From positions 1 through 6,586 of the forward strand of contig RZYP01000115.1 in assembly GCA_009930275.1 (NCBI GenBank): a DNA stretch of 6,586 bases, written 5' to 3'. Shown in pieces: positions 1 through 6,396 of the stretch (position 1 is the stretch's first letter; every line of letters begins with the position of its first letter). The notes beneath the pieces are model-generated. The model did no database searches and was not told where the DNA came from. It saw nothing but the letters and a program-made list of their open reading frames with translations. The stretch comes from Negativicutes bacterium (lineage in GTDB: Bacteria > Bacillota_C > Negativicutes > Acidaminococcales > Acidaminococcaceae). A program made the position numbers and the translations under genes.

Positions 1-6
1 ACCTCG
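1..6 (-). promoter_or_regulatory. Likely ribosome binding site of the next gene (off window)
   Basis: Right after the connector stop, the minus strand reads CGAGGT to the window edge. The same CGAGGT begins the binding site of terS (6290-6285). In relatives a head-closure/stopper gene comes next, so this is probably its Shine-Dalgarno sequence, cut by the edge. Confidence 0.4.
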
Positions 7-294
7 TTATACATCAGCCTCAACCCCGTAACCTGTTGATTTTCTGAGGCAGTCAAGCTGATACTGCCAACTTATAAAATAACCATCACGCATTTTTGGA
101 TCGGAGGCAAAAGAGTATTTGCAATAGGTTTTAATTGCTTCGGCTATCAGGGAATCGGTATCAACAACATTCTCAGCAATAACACCTGCCCTTTCTAGCT
201 CAGCTTTTGCAACGTCTATTGTTGCAGTGATCTCAGTATCGAGCTTGGTGTGGCTTATTCTAAGTGACTTCTTAACATCATCAATTAAGGCCAT
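7..294 (-). CDS. Head-tail connector protein (gp6-like)
   Basis: The 95-residue product is a small helical protein of the HK97 gp6 / SPP1 gp15 type, which forms a ring under the portal and gives the docking surface for the stopper and tail. The pattern fits: IDDVKKSLRISHTKLDTEITATIDVAKAELE (4-34), a helix-turn beginning common to the family, then DSLIAEAIKTYCKYSF (47-62), a short DPKMRDGYF segment, and the closing helix WQYQLDCLRKSTGY (76-89). Length is usual. ATG follows the preceding stop with no gap; its binding site (AGGTGG) lies within the last codons of that gene, so translation is coupled. It ends in TAA at 9-7. Position after the capsid genes is where this protein is expected. Confidence 0.88.
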   Translation of the reverse strand: MALIDDVKKSLRISHTKLDTEITATIDVAKAELERAGVIAENVVDTDSLIAEAIKTYCKYSFASDPKMRDGYFISWQYQLDCLRKSTGYGVEADV

Positions 295-567
295 CTACTC
301 ACCACCTAGTAATTCAAGGAGTTCGTTCTTTGTCATTTTGTTTGCATATTCAATGCCTTTTTTGTCCAGCATTGCCTGGAGTTCTTTCTTGCTATATGCA
401 GTAAAGTCTATTGAAGTTTCTATAACTTCCTCTATTACTACTTCCTCAACAAATCCTCTGTCTTTTAACTCTTTAATTCTTGCGGTTTCTCCATCAAATA
501 AATCACCGGGAAGAAATCTCTCCCCGGTGTGTTTATCTTTAAACCGCTTGATTACTTTTGCTTTCAT
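295..567 (-). CDS. Small phage protein with C-terminal HeH/Rho_N-like module
   Basis: The 90-residue product has two visible parts. Residues 1-43 (MKAKVIKRFKDKHTGE, then FLPGDLFD and RIKELKDRGFVEEV) look like a small beta-rich domain of the kind often found in phage head-region proteins. An acidic Val/Ile/Glu linker (41-53) follows. Residues 58-87 (YSKKELQAMLDKKGIEY then KMTKNELLELL) match the helix-extension-helix pattern shared by HeH/LEM, SAP and Rho N-terminal domains, which often bind nucleic acid or act as docking modules. The ATG at 567-565 is preceded by AAAGGAGTGA with suitable spacing. The stop TAG directly abuts the ATG of the connector gene, with no gap. Such proteins recur between capsid and connector genes of Firmicute phages, but their role is not known to me; DNA contact or head completion is possible. 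Confidence 0.75.
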   Translation of the reverse strand: MKAKVIKRFKDKHTGERFLPGDLFDGETARIKELKDRGFVEEVVIEEVIETSIDFTAYSKKELQAMLDKKGIEYANKMTKNELLELLGGE

Positions 568-581
568 CAGCGGTCACTCCT

Positions 582-1160
582 TTATAAAAATAAAAGCAAC
601 TTAAGTTCTTTGGCACCATCTAAATTCCCGTTAGGATCAAAGTAGTTCTTCTCAATCTCATCATCATCAGTTGCAAGAGTTCCAGCAGTATATTGCATCG
701 CACCGTTGAATACTTCTAGGATTGCAGCCTTCTTAGATAATTTAAAGGGAAGCCCTATTCTTTCATCCCATCCAGCATCCCAAGTAATAGCGCCATCATC
801 AATCGGGAATGTAACACTCGTAACCGTCTTGAACATCTTTGCTGAACTAACAGCATTAGTAGTTGATGTTGCAATTGTATCTGTAATAACCTGGCCTGCA
901 ATATTAGTTCCAACAACTACTATGTTGCCTGCATCAGCGGAAGCTGAAGGAGTAAAAGTAATTCCTCTTGTTGATGGTGGTTGCCCTAAAAATGTTGTTG
1001 CAACGGATACTTTTGTTGTTGATGTTGGAGAGGCATCTAGTAATCCGTCAGTATCAGCATCTCCAGCTTCTGTTGCTGAATATTCCAGCAAAGCCGTTTT
1101 CATTTCTGAAACTTGGACTCCATACACATCAGTATTTATTTCTCCTGGATATCTACTCAT
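582..1160 (-). CDS. Beta-rich phage structural protein of unknown function, possible capsid decoration
   Basis: The 192-residue product is not confidently recognised. It is rich in Thr, Ser, Ala and Val with alternating beta-strand patterns. The central part, GNIVVVGTNIAGQVITDTIA (78-97) then AKMFKTVTSVTFP (107-119) and ERIGLPFKL (133-141), resembles an Ig-like or beta-sandwich repeat pattern I associate with small structural proteins encoded just after phage capsid genes. There is no signal peptide or membrane span; the short hydrophobic end KLLLFL is the last six residues. The ATG has AAGGGGG seven bases upstream, overlapping the capsid stop TAA, so it is coupled to the capsid gene and probably made in quantity. 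Position between capsid and connector genes suggests head decoration, head-fibre or stabilising protein. That role is inference from place and composition; a minor virion protein is the main alternative. Confidence 0.75.
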   Translation of the reverse strand: MSRYPGEINTDVYGVQVSEMKTALLEYSATEAGDADTDGLLDASPTSTTKVSVATTFLGQPPSTRGITFTPSASADAGNIVVVGTNIAGQVITDTIATSTTNAVSSAKMFKTVTSVTFPIDDGAITWDAGWDERIGLPFKLSKKAAILEVFNGAMQYTAGTLATDDDEIEKNYFDPNGNLDGAKELKLLLFL

Positions 1161-1172
1161 TATTAATCCCCC

Positions 1173-2354
1173 TTACGCCTGGATGTCTGAAGCTATTTTA
1201 ACAATACATCCTGTTTGGGCTGGTTTACAATCGAATACGCCCCATCCTAAGAAATCATATGAGTTGTATCTTAAGTTTCTTTGTTTCTCAACTTTAATAT
1301 CTACTCCTAAGTTACCAGCCATACCTCTTTTGAAAGATCCAAAGAAGATATCGTTAGCTGTAACTTGATCGCTGAACACAACTTCGAATCCTCTCACAAT
1401 AAACTTGCCACCTTCTCTTTGAACAACTGGAAGATTATTAACATCAGTTAAGTTAACAACGTTAGTGTAGAATGTTTTCTTACTCATCAGGAATTTTGAT
1501 TCCTTGTCATAAGCTGCTGGAAGTAATCCAATAGCTTTATCTAAGTCTGCAACTGCTAAACTTGCACCAGCTTCTCCACCAGTCCAGTCAATAGCTGTTC
1601 CGTCTGACACGTCCCAAGTTGCATATTTTTCGATACCTTTAGGCTGGGATTCACCAGTACCGTTAATGATGTAGTATTCAATCTTATATGCAATAGCTTC
1701 TGTTAATTTTCTTACTAACCAATCTTCAAATGCACTCACTGCCATAGATGCTAAGTCAGCACCAATGCTCAAGAATGCGTTCATGTTATATCCACCAAGT
1801 GACACTTCAACTAATGTTGCACTTGATTCTGTAACTGCTCCACCCGCTGCTTCTAATGTAGCACCAGGAGCAACTGTATTAACCATAAAGCTAACATTAC
1901 CGTCAACTCTGAATAACTCAATCTCATTTAAAAGTGGTACCATATCAACTAACTTTTCAACTATCATGTTAGCCGTCTGTTGTGGAAGAGCAGTTGTTCC
2001 ACCAGTTAATGCATTCTCAGGTTGAGTTAAATCTCTTCCTTGTAATTTCTTTAGAAACGCGTTTCTGTACTCTTCTGTTGCAGTAATTTCTAAAGCTTCA
2101 ATTCCTTTGATATTAATATTCTCCATTACTTTAGCCCCCTTGATTTTTTTATCTTCATTTTCTAAAACTATTGGTTTTTGATCCTCTAATGCATTCTTAT
2201 TTGCATTTTGGATCTTAATGTCTTCCCACTGGTTATCTAGTTCCTCAACTTGCATAATAAGCTTCTCTGACTCATCAATATTGTTACTATCGAGCAATCC
2301 TTCCGCTTCTTTCATTAAAGACTCTCTTTTTTCTAAATATTCTTCTTTATTCAT
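1173..2354 (-). CDS. Major capsid protein, HK97 fold, with N-terminal scaffold-like region
   Basis: The 393-residue product builds the icosahedral shell. Residues 1 to about 105 are charged and predicted helical (MNKEEYLEKRESLMKEAE, then SEKLIMQVEELDNQWEDI), resembling the delta scaffold domain of HK97 gp5-type proteins that the neighbouring protease removes. From about residue 115 the sequence changes to the shell domain: ALPQQTANMIVEKLVDMVPL, VNTVAPGATLEAAGGAVTES (159-178), EYYIINGTGESQPKGI (226-241), FLMSKKTFYTNVVNL (288-302), and a C-terminal beta region VKVEKQR/LRYNSYDFLGWGVFDCKP (about 354-377) typical of this fold. Length matches unprocessed HK97-type capsid proteins. The ATG start lies inside the protease 3' end and is preceded by GGAAGGGAG. 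The mature N-terminus is probably near residues 105-120, but the cut site cannot be read. A possible internal start at Met77 is listed separately. Confidence 0.95.
   Translation of the reverse strand: MNKEEYLEKRESLMKEAEGLLDSNNIDESEKLIMQVEELDNQWEDIKIQNANKNALEDQKPIVLENEDKKIKGAKVMENINIKGIEALEITATEEYRNAFLKKLQGRDLTQPENALTGGTTALPQQTANMIVEKLVDMVPLLNEIELFRVDGNVSFMVNTVAPGATLEAAGGAVTESSATLVEVSLGGYNMNAFLSIGADLASMAVSAFEDWLVRKLTEAIAYKIEYYIINGTGESQPKGIEKYATWDVSDGTAIDWTGGEAGASLAVADLDKAIGLLPAAYDKESKFLMSKKTFYTNVVNLTDVNNLPVVQREGGKFIVRGFEVVFSDQVTANDIFFGSFKRGMAGNLGVDIKVEKQRNLRYNSYDFLGWGVFDCKPAQTGCIVKIASDIQA
2124..2141 (-). promoter_or_regulatory. Possible internal translation start in the capsid gene (Met77)
   Basis: Within the capsid gene, AAGGGGG (2141-2135) stands eight bases before the in-frame ATG of Met77 (2126-2124). 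The layout is nearly the same as the start of the next gene at 1160, which has AAGGGGG seven bases before its ATG. Use of this site would give a 317-residue form lacking most of the scaffold-like region. A chance G-run in Lys-Gly-Ala codons is equally possible. Confidence 0.3.
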
Positions 2355-3036
2355 TTTCTAGCTCCCTTCCAACAAGATTTAATATTTTGTATTTTGTTCT
2401 TAATGCCTCAATTTTTTCTTCTTTCTGTAAGGCTACTTTATTTCTTATGTTCTCAATTATTTCTTTGGGCAATGTACCTACTCCGTCATAATTAGCAACT
2501 AATTCAAGTTCGTTTTCGAACATAATTTCATCAATCAAACCATATTCTTTAGCCTTCGCCGGAGTCAGCCATGTTTCTTTCTCCATCATTGACAACAAAC
2601 TTTTTTGGTCCATACCAGACTTAATACGATAAGCATTAGCAACTGTTTCGTTTACTGATTTTAGGATTCCCGCAACATGTGTCATTTCGTTATGATCGCC
2701 ACGAGCGATTCCACTGGCGTTATGAATCATCATTTGAGCAGTTGGTGACATGACTACCTTTTTCCCCGCCATAGCAATTACAGATGCAGCACTGGCTGCT
2801 ATACCTACAACTTTAACAATTACATCACCCTTATATTCCTTAATGGCTGTATATATCTCTGAGCCAGCAAATACACTTCCGCCCCCAGAGTTAATTTCAA
2901 TTTCTAAATCTTCTCCATTGGCTTTCTCAATTTTATCGGACACCTTTTTTGGGCTGGTGGCTTCAATCTCAAAGAGATCATATATCCATTGTTCATCATT
3001 AGGAATTATTACTCCTTTAATACCTATCTTCGCCAT
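2347..3036 (-). CDS. ClpP-like head maturation protease (prohead protease)
   Basis: The 229-residue product is a serine protease of the ClpP/S14 fold (residues about 15-175). It is packaged in the procapsid and removes the scaffold part of the capsid protein before or during DNA packaging. Visible signs are the substrate-strand region INSGGGSVFAGSEIY (48-62), the nucleophile in GIAASAASVIAMAG (S82), the catalytic His in MMIHNASG (H105), and the catalytic Asp in AKEYGLIDEI (D169). The full triad is present. After about residue 175 a charged, probably helical tail (EEKIEALRTKYKI) follows, as in other phage ClpP-type proteases, where it may guide entry into the procapsid. The stop TAA overlaps the capsid start by eight bases, so the two genes are likely coupled. 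Host ClpP is excluded by context. Confidence 0.95.
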   Translation of the reverse strand: MAKIGIKGVIIPNDEQWIYDLFEIEATSPKKVSDKIEKANGEDLEIEINSGGGSVFAGSEIYTAIKEYKGDVIVKVVGIAASAASVIAMAGKKVVMSPTAQMMIHNASGIARGDHNEMTHVAGILKSVNETVANAYRIKSGMDQKSLLSMMEKETWLTPAKAKEYGLIDEIMFENELELVANYDGVGTLPKEIIENIRNKVALQKEEKIEALRTKYKILNLVGRELENE

Positions 3037-3040
3037 CCTC

Positions 3041-3050
3041 TCACCTCCTT
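3041..3050 (-). promoter_or_regulatory. Consensus ribosome binding site of the head protease gene
   Basis: AAGGAGGTGA on the minus strand is a ten-base full match to the Firmicute Shine-Dalgarno consensus, with seven bases between GGAGG and the ATG at 3036-3034. It is the strongest such site in the window, fitting a new, independently initiated start after the hairpin. Confidence 0.85.
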
Positions 3051-3055
3051 CCCAT

Positions 3056-3078
3056 AAAAAAATACACCCTACGGTGTA
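3056..3078 (-). terminator. Intrinsic terminator-like hairpin between portal and protease genes
   Basis: On the minus strand TACACC (3078-3073), a four-base loop GTAG, and GGTGTA (3068-3063) form a perfect six-pair stem directly followed by seven U (3062-3056). It lies 10 bases after the portal stop and ends 19 bases before the protease start. Shape and U tract are those of a Rho-independent terminator, although the stem is short, so partial termination or read-through is likely. It sits within a block that should be co-transcribed, so it may instead be an attenuator, an RNA-processing or stabilising element, or a relic of a former module boundary. Confidence 0.6.
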
Positions 3079-3088
3079 CTGGTTGTGT

Positions 3089-4237
3089 CTACTCTGATGT
3101 TGGTCTTGTATCTAATCTTCTTACGTATTCATCTCCGCCATCTCTAGGAACATAGTTCATAATTTGTCTTACCTCATTCGGGCTGAAGATGCCAAGCTCT
3201 ACAAATTTAGCCAATCCCAGTTTTGTTTGCATGCTTGCAAATGTAAGGCTGGATGATTCAAAAACTATCTTATTGCCAAATCCTCTCTCTCTTCTCGTGA
3301 ACAATTTTCTGCTATATTCACCAGTCATTTGTTTTATGTCTGGTTCTACTGAGGTCTCATAATATGAGATCCACTCATCTTCAGAATAACTAGCCTGGAC
3401 AATCTTTATGTTCGTATTAAAAAAAGATAATATCCTTTGAGTTGTACGGTCCATTTGAATTGCGTTCGGTACATAATCTTTCGGATCTATTTGAATGGCA
3501 TCCGCTTTAGCATCTACCGCCGCAACACCTACCACTTCTGAAGTTTCAGTATTAAGAAAACTCTTTACGAATTGTTGAGTGTTCTTTTCTAAATCTTCCG
3601 GCCTTAACATTGCGTTATATTTCAACAGCCATCTGATTACGTTAGAATTCTTAATTGCTTTAACAATCCCCTGGTCCGTTGTGTTTACAATCTCCATTAA
3701 TGGAGTTAAAGCATTCGCTGGTGACTCCCCGAACATTTCACTTTCGTTGAAGTCCTTTCTGAGATGAATAATGTCCGCGTATTTAAAAGTATACAGCCTT
3801 CCTCTTATCTGGAATCTAAGATATAGCTCTCCGGTACTGCTTTTCAGCAATTCGCAACTAGATGCAATTATTGGATATATTGATATCGGCATATCATTGC
3901 CATCTTTGATTATTAATGCAAAAGCATTATTATTCAGTTCTAGCTGCGTTGCCAATTTCTCTTGAAGCATTTGGCCTGTCATATTTGGGTTAGGCTCTTC
4001 AAGTAAAAATCTCATATATGGCTCTGGATTAATAGCAAGAGTCTTACCATCATCTCTTATATGTTTTGCAACCGCCTTGCCAATTGCTCTTACCTTAGGT
4101 CTTATTGCTGCCCTCACTAAATCAGACTGATAAAGATTCCCATTCCATGAATAAAATCCATTGCCCTGGTCTGTAACCATTTCATATTTTGTGACTGATA
4201 CATTCTTGATTTTTTTAAATCTGTCAAAAAATCCCAA
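3089..4237 (-). CDS. Portal protein (HK97 family)
   Basis: The 382-residue product forms the dodecameric ring at one capsid vertex through which TerL pumps DNA and to which the connector and tail attach. The N-terminus MGFFDRFKK is typical of HK97-type portals. Further family patterns are the block around SDLVRAAIRPKVRAIGKAVAKH (38-59), LLEEPNPNMTGQMLQEKLATQ (78-98), ADIIHLRKDFNESEMFGESP (154-173) and the C-terminal GIFSPNEVRQIMNYVPRDGGDE (349-370), which in relatives ends the clip/wing region with a GGD turn. Length is at the short end of the usual range, and the gene looks complete. It starts with TTG behind a strong binding site, follows terL closely, and is followed after 10 bases by a terminator-like hairpin before the protease gene. 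Assignment by sequence patterns plus synteny. Confidence 0.94.
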   Translation of the reverse strand: MGFFDRFKKIKNVSVTKYEMVTDQGNGFYSWNGNLYQSDLVRAAIRPKVRAIGKAVAKHIRDDGKTLAINPEPYMRFLLEEPNPNMTGQMLQEKLATQLELNNNAFALIIKDGNDMPISIYPIIASSCELLKSSTGELYLRFQIRGRLYTFKYADIIHLRKDFNESEMFGESPANALTPLMEIVNTTDQGIVKAIKNSNVIRWLLKYNAMLRPEDLEKNTQQFVKSFLNTETSEVVGVAAVDAKADAIQIDPKDYVPNAIQMDRTTQRILSFFNTNIKIVQASYSEDEWISYYETSVEPDIKQMTGEYSRKLFTRRERGFGNKIVFESSSLTFASMQTKLGLAKFVELGIFSPNEVRQIMNYVPRDGGDEYVRRLDTRPTSE

Positions 4238-4244
4238 GTCTTTT

Positions 4245-4252
4245 CACCTCCC
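4245..4252 (-). promoter_or_regulatory. Ribosome binding site of the portal gene (supports TTG start)
   Basis: GGGAGGTG on the minus strand, with nine bases between GGAGG and the TTG at 4237-4235. It lies in the 17-base gap after the terL stop. Together with the typical portal N-terminus MGFFDRF read from that codon, it fixes a TTG start. Confidence 0.8.
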
Positions 4253-4254
4253 AA

Positions 4255-5925
4255 CTATATGATATTGATATAATCTTCCCACTTATCTTTAAGTACGATA
4301 TATGCATTTGCTAATGACACAACTCCATCAATTCTTTTTCTTGCATCCATACCTTTAACTAGCTGAATATTTCCGTTTATGTCTGACTTAATTTCTGCGT
4401 TGCTTAAATTCCACATATCTATTGGATTGCAATTATGGGCTATCCTTTTAGCTCCCAAGTCTGCCTTTAATTCTTTAAGAGGTTGCGACATTGTTGCAAC
4501 CCCTTGCCTTATTGGTATCATTGTTCCTTTCCCAAACTCCGCCTGGAATTGCCTTAGCAGACTATCGTCAATGTGCCAGGGATCGTAACCAATGTATATA
4601 ATATAAAGATCATATTCATCCCTTAGTTCTTTAAACCAATTTAAAAATACGATCTTATCAACCTTATTCCCTGGATACGTCCTTAAATATCCTTGCCTTT
4701 CCCATAATAGATATGGAGCATTATCTCTCTCTCTTCTATTACCATCTTGAGACATTACATTAAGAACTTCCTCTGGCATCCAGTACATTGACATGGTGTA
4801 TATGGTATCATCGCCAGGCCTCATACATATTGCTTTGGCTGAATTTAAGTCAACAGAATCGGCAGCATCAAAACCGCCAATGCCATACCTGAAGCCCATA
4901 TCCTTAAAATCAAACTTTGTAGTATTCTCTATTTCATTCCAGTTCAGCCAAGATGTAGAACTATTCTCTACCGCATTGAAATCTTTAACCATTACCGTTG
5001 GCTTAAAAGATGGATCGTCCTTTGCTTTCTGCACCATCTGTCTTAAATAATCTCTGCTTTTGATAGTATCAACACCTGGATTAGCTTTAACCCAGGACTC
5101 CTCTTTATCCCATTCATCCTGGGGATTGTCTAATTCATATATAAAAGGCAAAAATCTTTTGTTCTCTGATGTTAATTTGCCATACAATAAATCAGAGGCA
5201 TATTGATATTGAGAGTCAAATATTCCTCCTCTAACAAAACCATTAGTTGTAATACAAAAAAGCAATGGTTGCCTTCTAGCTCCCATTGCCTGCTTTACAA
5301 GATCATATATATCTCTGTTTTTTATTGCTGATAATTCATCTATCGTTGCACAGTGAACATCTAATCCATCTAGTGAATTTGCGTTAGAAGCTAAGGCCTT
5401 GATAAACCCAAAATTTAATTCAAAGTACAAATCATTCATTCTCTTTTTAATGTGTTTGGTCAGCATTGGTGATTGTTTAATCATCTTGTGAGCTGCGTTA
5501 AATCCTAATTTAGCTTGTTCAAGCATTGTAGCTATATTGTATATTTGCGGAGATCCTTCATTATCGTTAATAAGCATATCTATCTCAACAGCTGCGGTCT
5601 CCGTTGTTTTTCCATTCTTCCTGCCTTCTATGATCAATACCTCGTTATACTGCCTCAAATCATAATCATCAACAAAACCAAATATTGCTTGGAGCCTTGC
5701 CTTTTGGAACAACTCCAACTTTAATGGTTCGCCTATCCTGCCACTTGGCAATTTACAAAACCTCTCCATAAAATCTATATGCTTATTCGCAATTTTTATA
5801 TCAAAATGAAATTCCCCAGGATTGTGATAATTATTCAGTAACATTTCCGATACTCTTTTCATCTTGTCACATGAATTAATTTTTCCATCTAGTAGAGAAG
5901 TAAAATATAATTCAAGCTCTGTCAT
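4255..5925 (-). CDS. terL: Terminase large subunit (ATPase and nuclease)
   Basis: The 556-residue product is the packaging motor: it cuts concatemeric DNA and uses ATP to drive it through the portal into the procapsid. The N-terminal ATPase domain shows a Walker A-type loop GRKNGKTT (101-108) after IIE, a Walker B with catalytic acid in ATIDELS (D196, E197), and a coupling motif region FCITTNG (223-229). The C-terminal RNase H-like nuclease domain shows the three expected acidic residues: D353 in GGFDAADSVD, D448 in IGYDPWHIDD, and D533 in KRIDGVVSLANAY. Length and motif spacing are typical of the HK97/Terminase_1 type. Both active sites look intact. ATG start overlaps the terS stop; the local binding site (GGTGG) is weak, consistent with coupling to terS. 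The gene ends 17 bases before the portal start. Confidence 0.96.
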   Translation of the reverse strand: MTELELYFTSLLDGKINSCDKMKRVSEMLLNNYHNPGEFHFDIKIANKHIDFMERFCKLPSGRIGEPLKLELFQKARLQAIFGFVDDYDLRQYNEVLIIEGRKNGKTTETAAVEIDMLINDNEGSPQIYNIATMLEQAKLGFNAAHKMIKQSPMLTKHIKKRMNDLYFELNFGFIKALASNANSLDGLDVHCATIDELSAIKNRDIYDLVKQAMGARRQPLLFCITTNGFVRGGIFDSQYQYASDLLYGKLTSENKRFLPFIYELDNPQDEWDKEESWVKANPGVDTIKSRDYLRQMVQKAKDDPSFKPTVMVKDFNAVENSSTSWLNWNEIENTTKFDFKDMGFRYGIGGFDAADSVDLNSAKAICMRPGDDTIYTMSMYWMPEEVLNVMSQDGNRRERDNAPYLLWERQGYLRTYPGNKVDKIVFLNWFKELRDEYDLYIIYIGYDPWHIDDSLLRQFQAEFGKGTMIPIRQGVATMSQPLKELKADLGAKRIAHNCNPIDMWNLSNAEIKSDINGNIQLVKGMDARKRIDGVVSLANAYIVLKDKWEDYINII

Positions 5926-6278
5926 TTACTACCACCAGATAAAAATTCCAATAATTCATCTTTATCTTTATTGCCGTCCTTAGAAAACAGTTCTGTTATT
6001 TGTTTCATTACATTCATGTGATTTTTAATCATTGCATTATATATTTCAACCTCTGGTGACTTTTTTGTTCCCCATTGATTAGCTCCATTTTGGTACTCAC
6101 TAACAACACCGTTTTTATTTATATCTGCCTGGAGGTCATCAAGAGTTACAGACATGAAAGCCGCATTTTCAACCAAAGATTTAACGCCACTTATTGTTTT
6201 CTTGTCTAAGTTCTTCAATATGCTGTTAAGCCTTCTTATTTCTTTTTTAATTCTTTCTTCTTTGGTTAACTCTTTCAA
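5922..6278 (-). CDS. terS: Terminase small subunit (P27-like family)
   Basis: The 118-residue product is the DNA-recognition subunit of the packaging motor: it binds the packaging site of newly made phage DNA and hands it to the large subunit. The N-terminal third (about residues 1-30) is basic and helical, as expected of a DNA-binding or oligomer-forming segment. The middle carries VKSLVENAAFMSVTLDDLQ (about 33-51), then EYQNGANQWGTKKSPE, a pattern common in P27-type small terminases of Firmicute phages, and a helical stretch ending in an acidic tail. Length is usual for the family. The start is TTG, backed by a strong GAGGTGAT site. The stop TGA overlaps the terL ATG (ATGA, 5925-5922), which suggests translational coupling and fits co-assembly. 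Family call rests on sequence style and on position before terL; I could not run a profile search. Confidence 0.85.
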   Translation of the reverse strand: MKELTKEERIKKEIRRLNSILKNLDKKTISGVKSLVENAAFMSVTLDDLQADINKNGVVSEYQNGANQWGTKKSPEVEIYNAMIKNHMNVMKQITELFSKDGNKDKDELLEFLSGGSK

Positions 6279-6281
6279 AGT

Positions 6282-6289
6282 ATCACCTC
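6282..6289 (-). promoter_or_regulatory. Ribosome binding site of terS (supports TTG start)
   Basis: On the minus strand GAGGTGAT matches the anti-Shine-Dalgarno end of 16S rRNA over eight bases, with seven bases between GAGG and the TTG at 6278-6276. No ATG lies at a suitable distance in this frame, so the site decides the unusual TTG start. Confidence 0.8.
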
Positions 6290-6315
6290 GTTTCTCTATG
6301 TTTTGACTACACCGT

Positions 6316-6334
6316 CACACGCATATATCGTGCG
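6316..6334 (-). repeat. Short hairpin with AT-rich loop upstream of terS
   Basis: On the minus strand CGCACG (6334-6329) can pair with CGTGTG (6321-6316), six pairs including one G-U, closing a seven-base loop (6328-6322). At the DNA level the uninterrupted dyad is only CACG/CGTG. It sits about 40 bases upstream of the terS start and may be part of a terminase or HNH binding site, or of leader RNA structure. It has no U tract, so it is not a terminator. Confidence 0.35.
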
Positions 6335-6347
6335 CAACAATTGAGGT

Positions 6348-6396
6348 TCCCCCAACGGTCCTGAGCAGTAGCTATACCGTTGTTTTTATGGGGGGA
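6348..6396. repeat. Bulged 12-bp inverted repeat
   Basis: The left arm is one continuous 12-base block, TCCCCC at 6348-6353 followed by AACGGT at 6354-6359. The right arm is split: ACCGTT at 6376-6381 and GGGGGA at 6391-6396, separated by nine unpaired bases. The 16-base loop holds a further three-pair stem, AGC (6364-6366) with GCT (6371-6373). It starts 1 base after the HNH stop in the direction of transcription. It could act as DNA, as a protein-binding dyad in a cos region, or as RNA, folding in the leader of terS. Pairing was checked base by base; the function is not shown. Confidence 0.6.

Noticed and set aside
706..1368. Long open frame of 220 codons on the plus strand
   Set aside because: It lies antisense to the 192-residue gene and the capsid C-terminus, has no ribosome site of note, and its composition mirrors the real genes. 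The other plus-strand frames are rejected for the same reason.
2144..2150. A7 tract in the capsid gene as a programmed slippage site
   Set aside because: The tract reads AAA AAA A in frame and no extended alternative frame follows it on the minus strand, so a shifted product would be short. Phage frameshifting is usual in tail-chaperone genes, not here.
3071..6315. Shared eight-mer ACGGTGTA in the portal-protease hairpin (plus strand) and TACACCGT in the HNH-terS gap
   Set aside because: A single eight-base match in two places is expected by chance at this length, and the copies sit in different structures.
6353..6387. CAACGGT/ACCGTTG hairpin followed by five T on the plus strand, like a plus-strand terminator
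   Set aside because: No plus-strand gene ends there, the loop is 16 bases, and the pairing is explained as well by the larger inverted repeat. On the minus strand, where the genes lie, there is no U tract after it.
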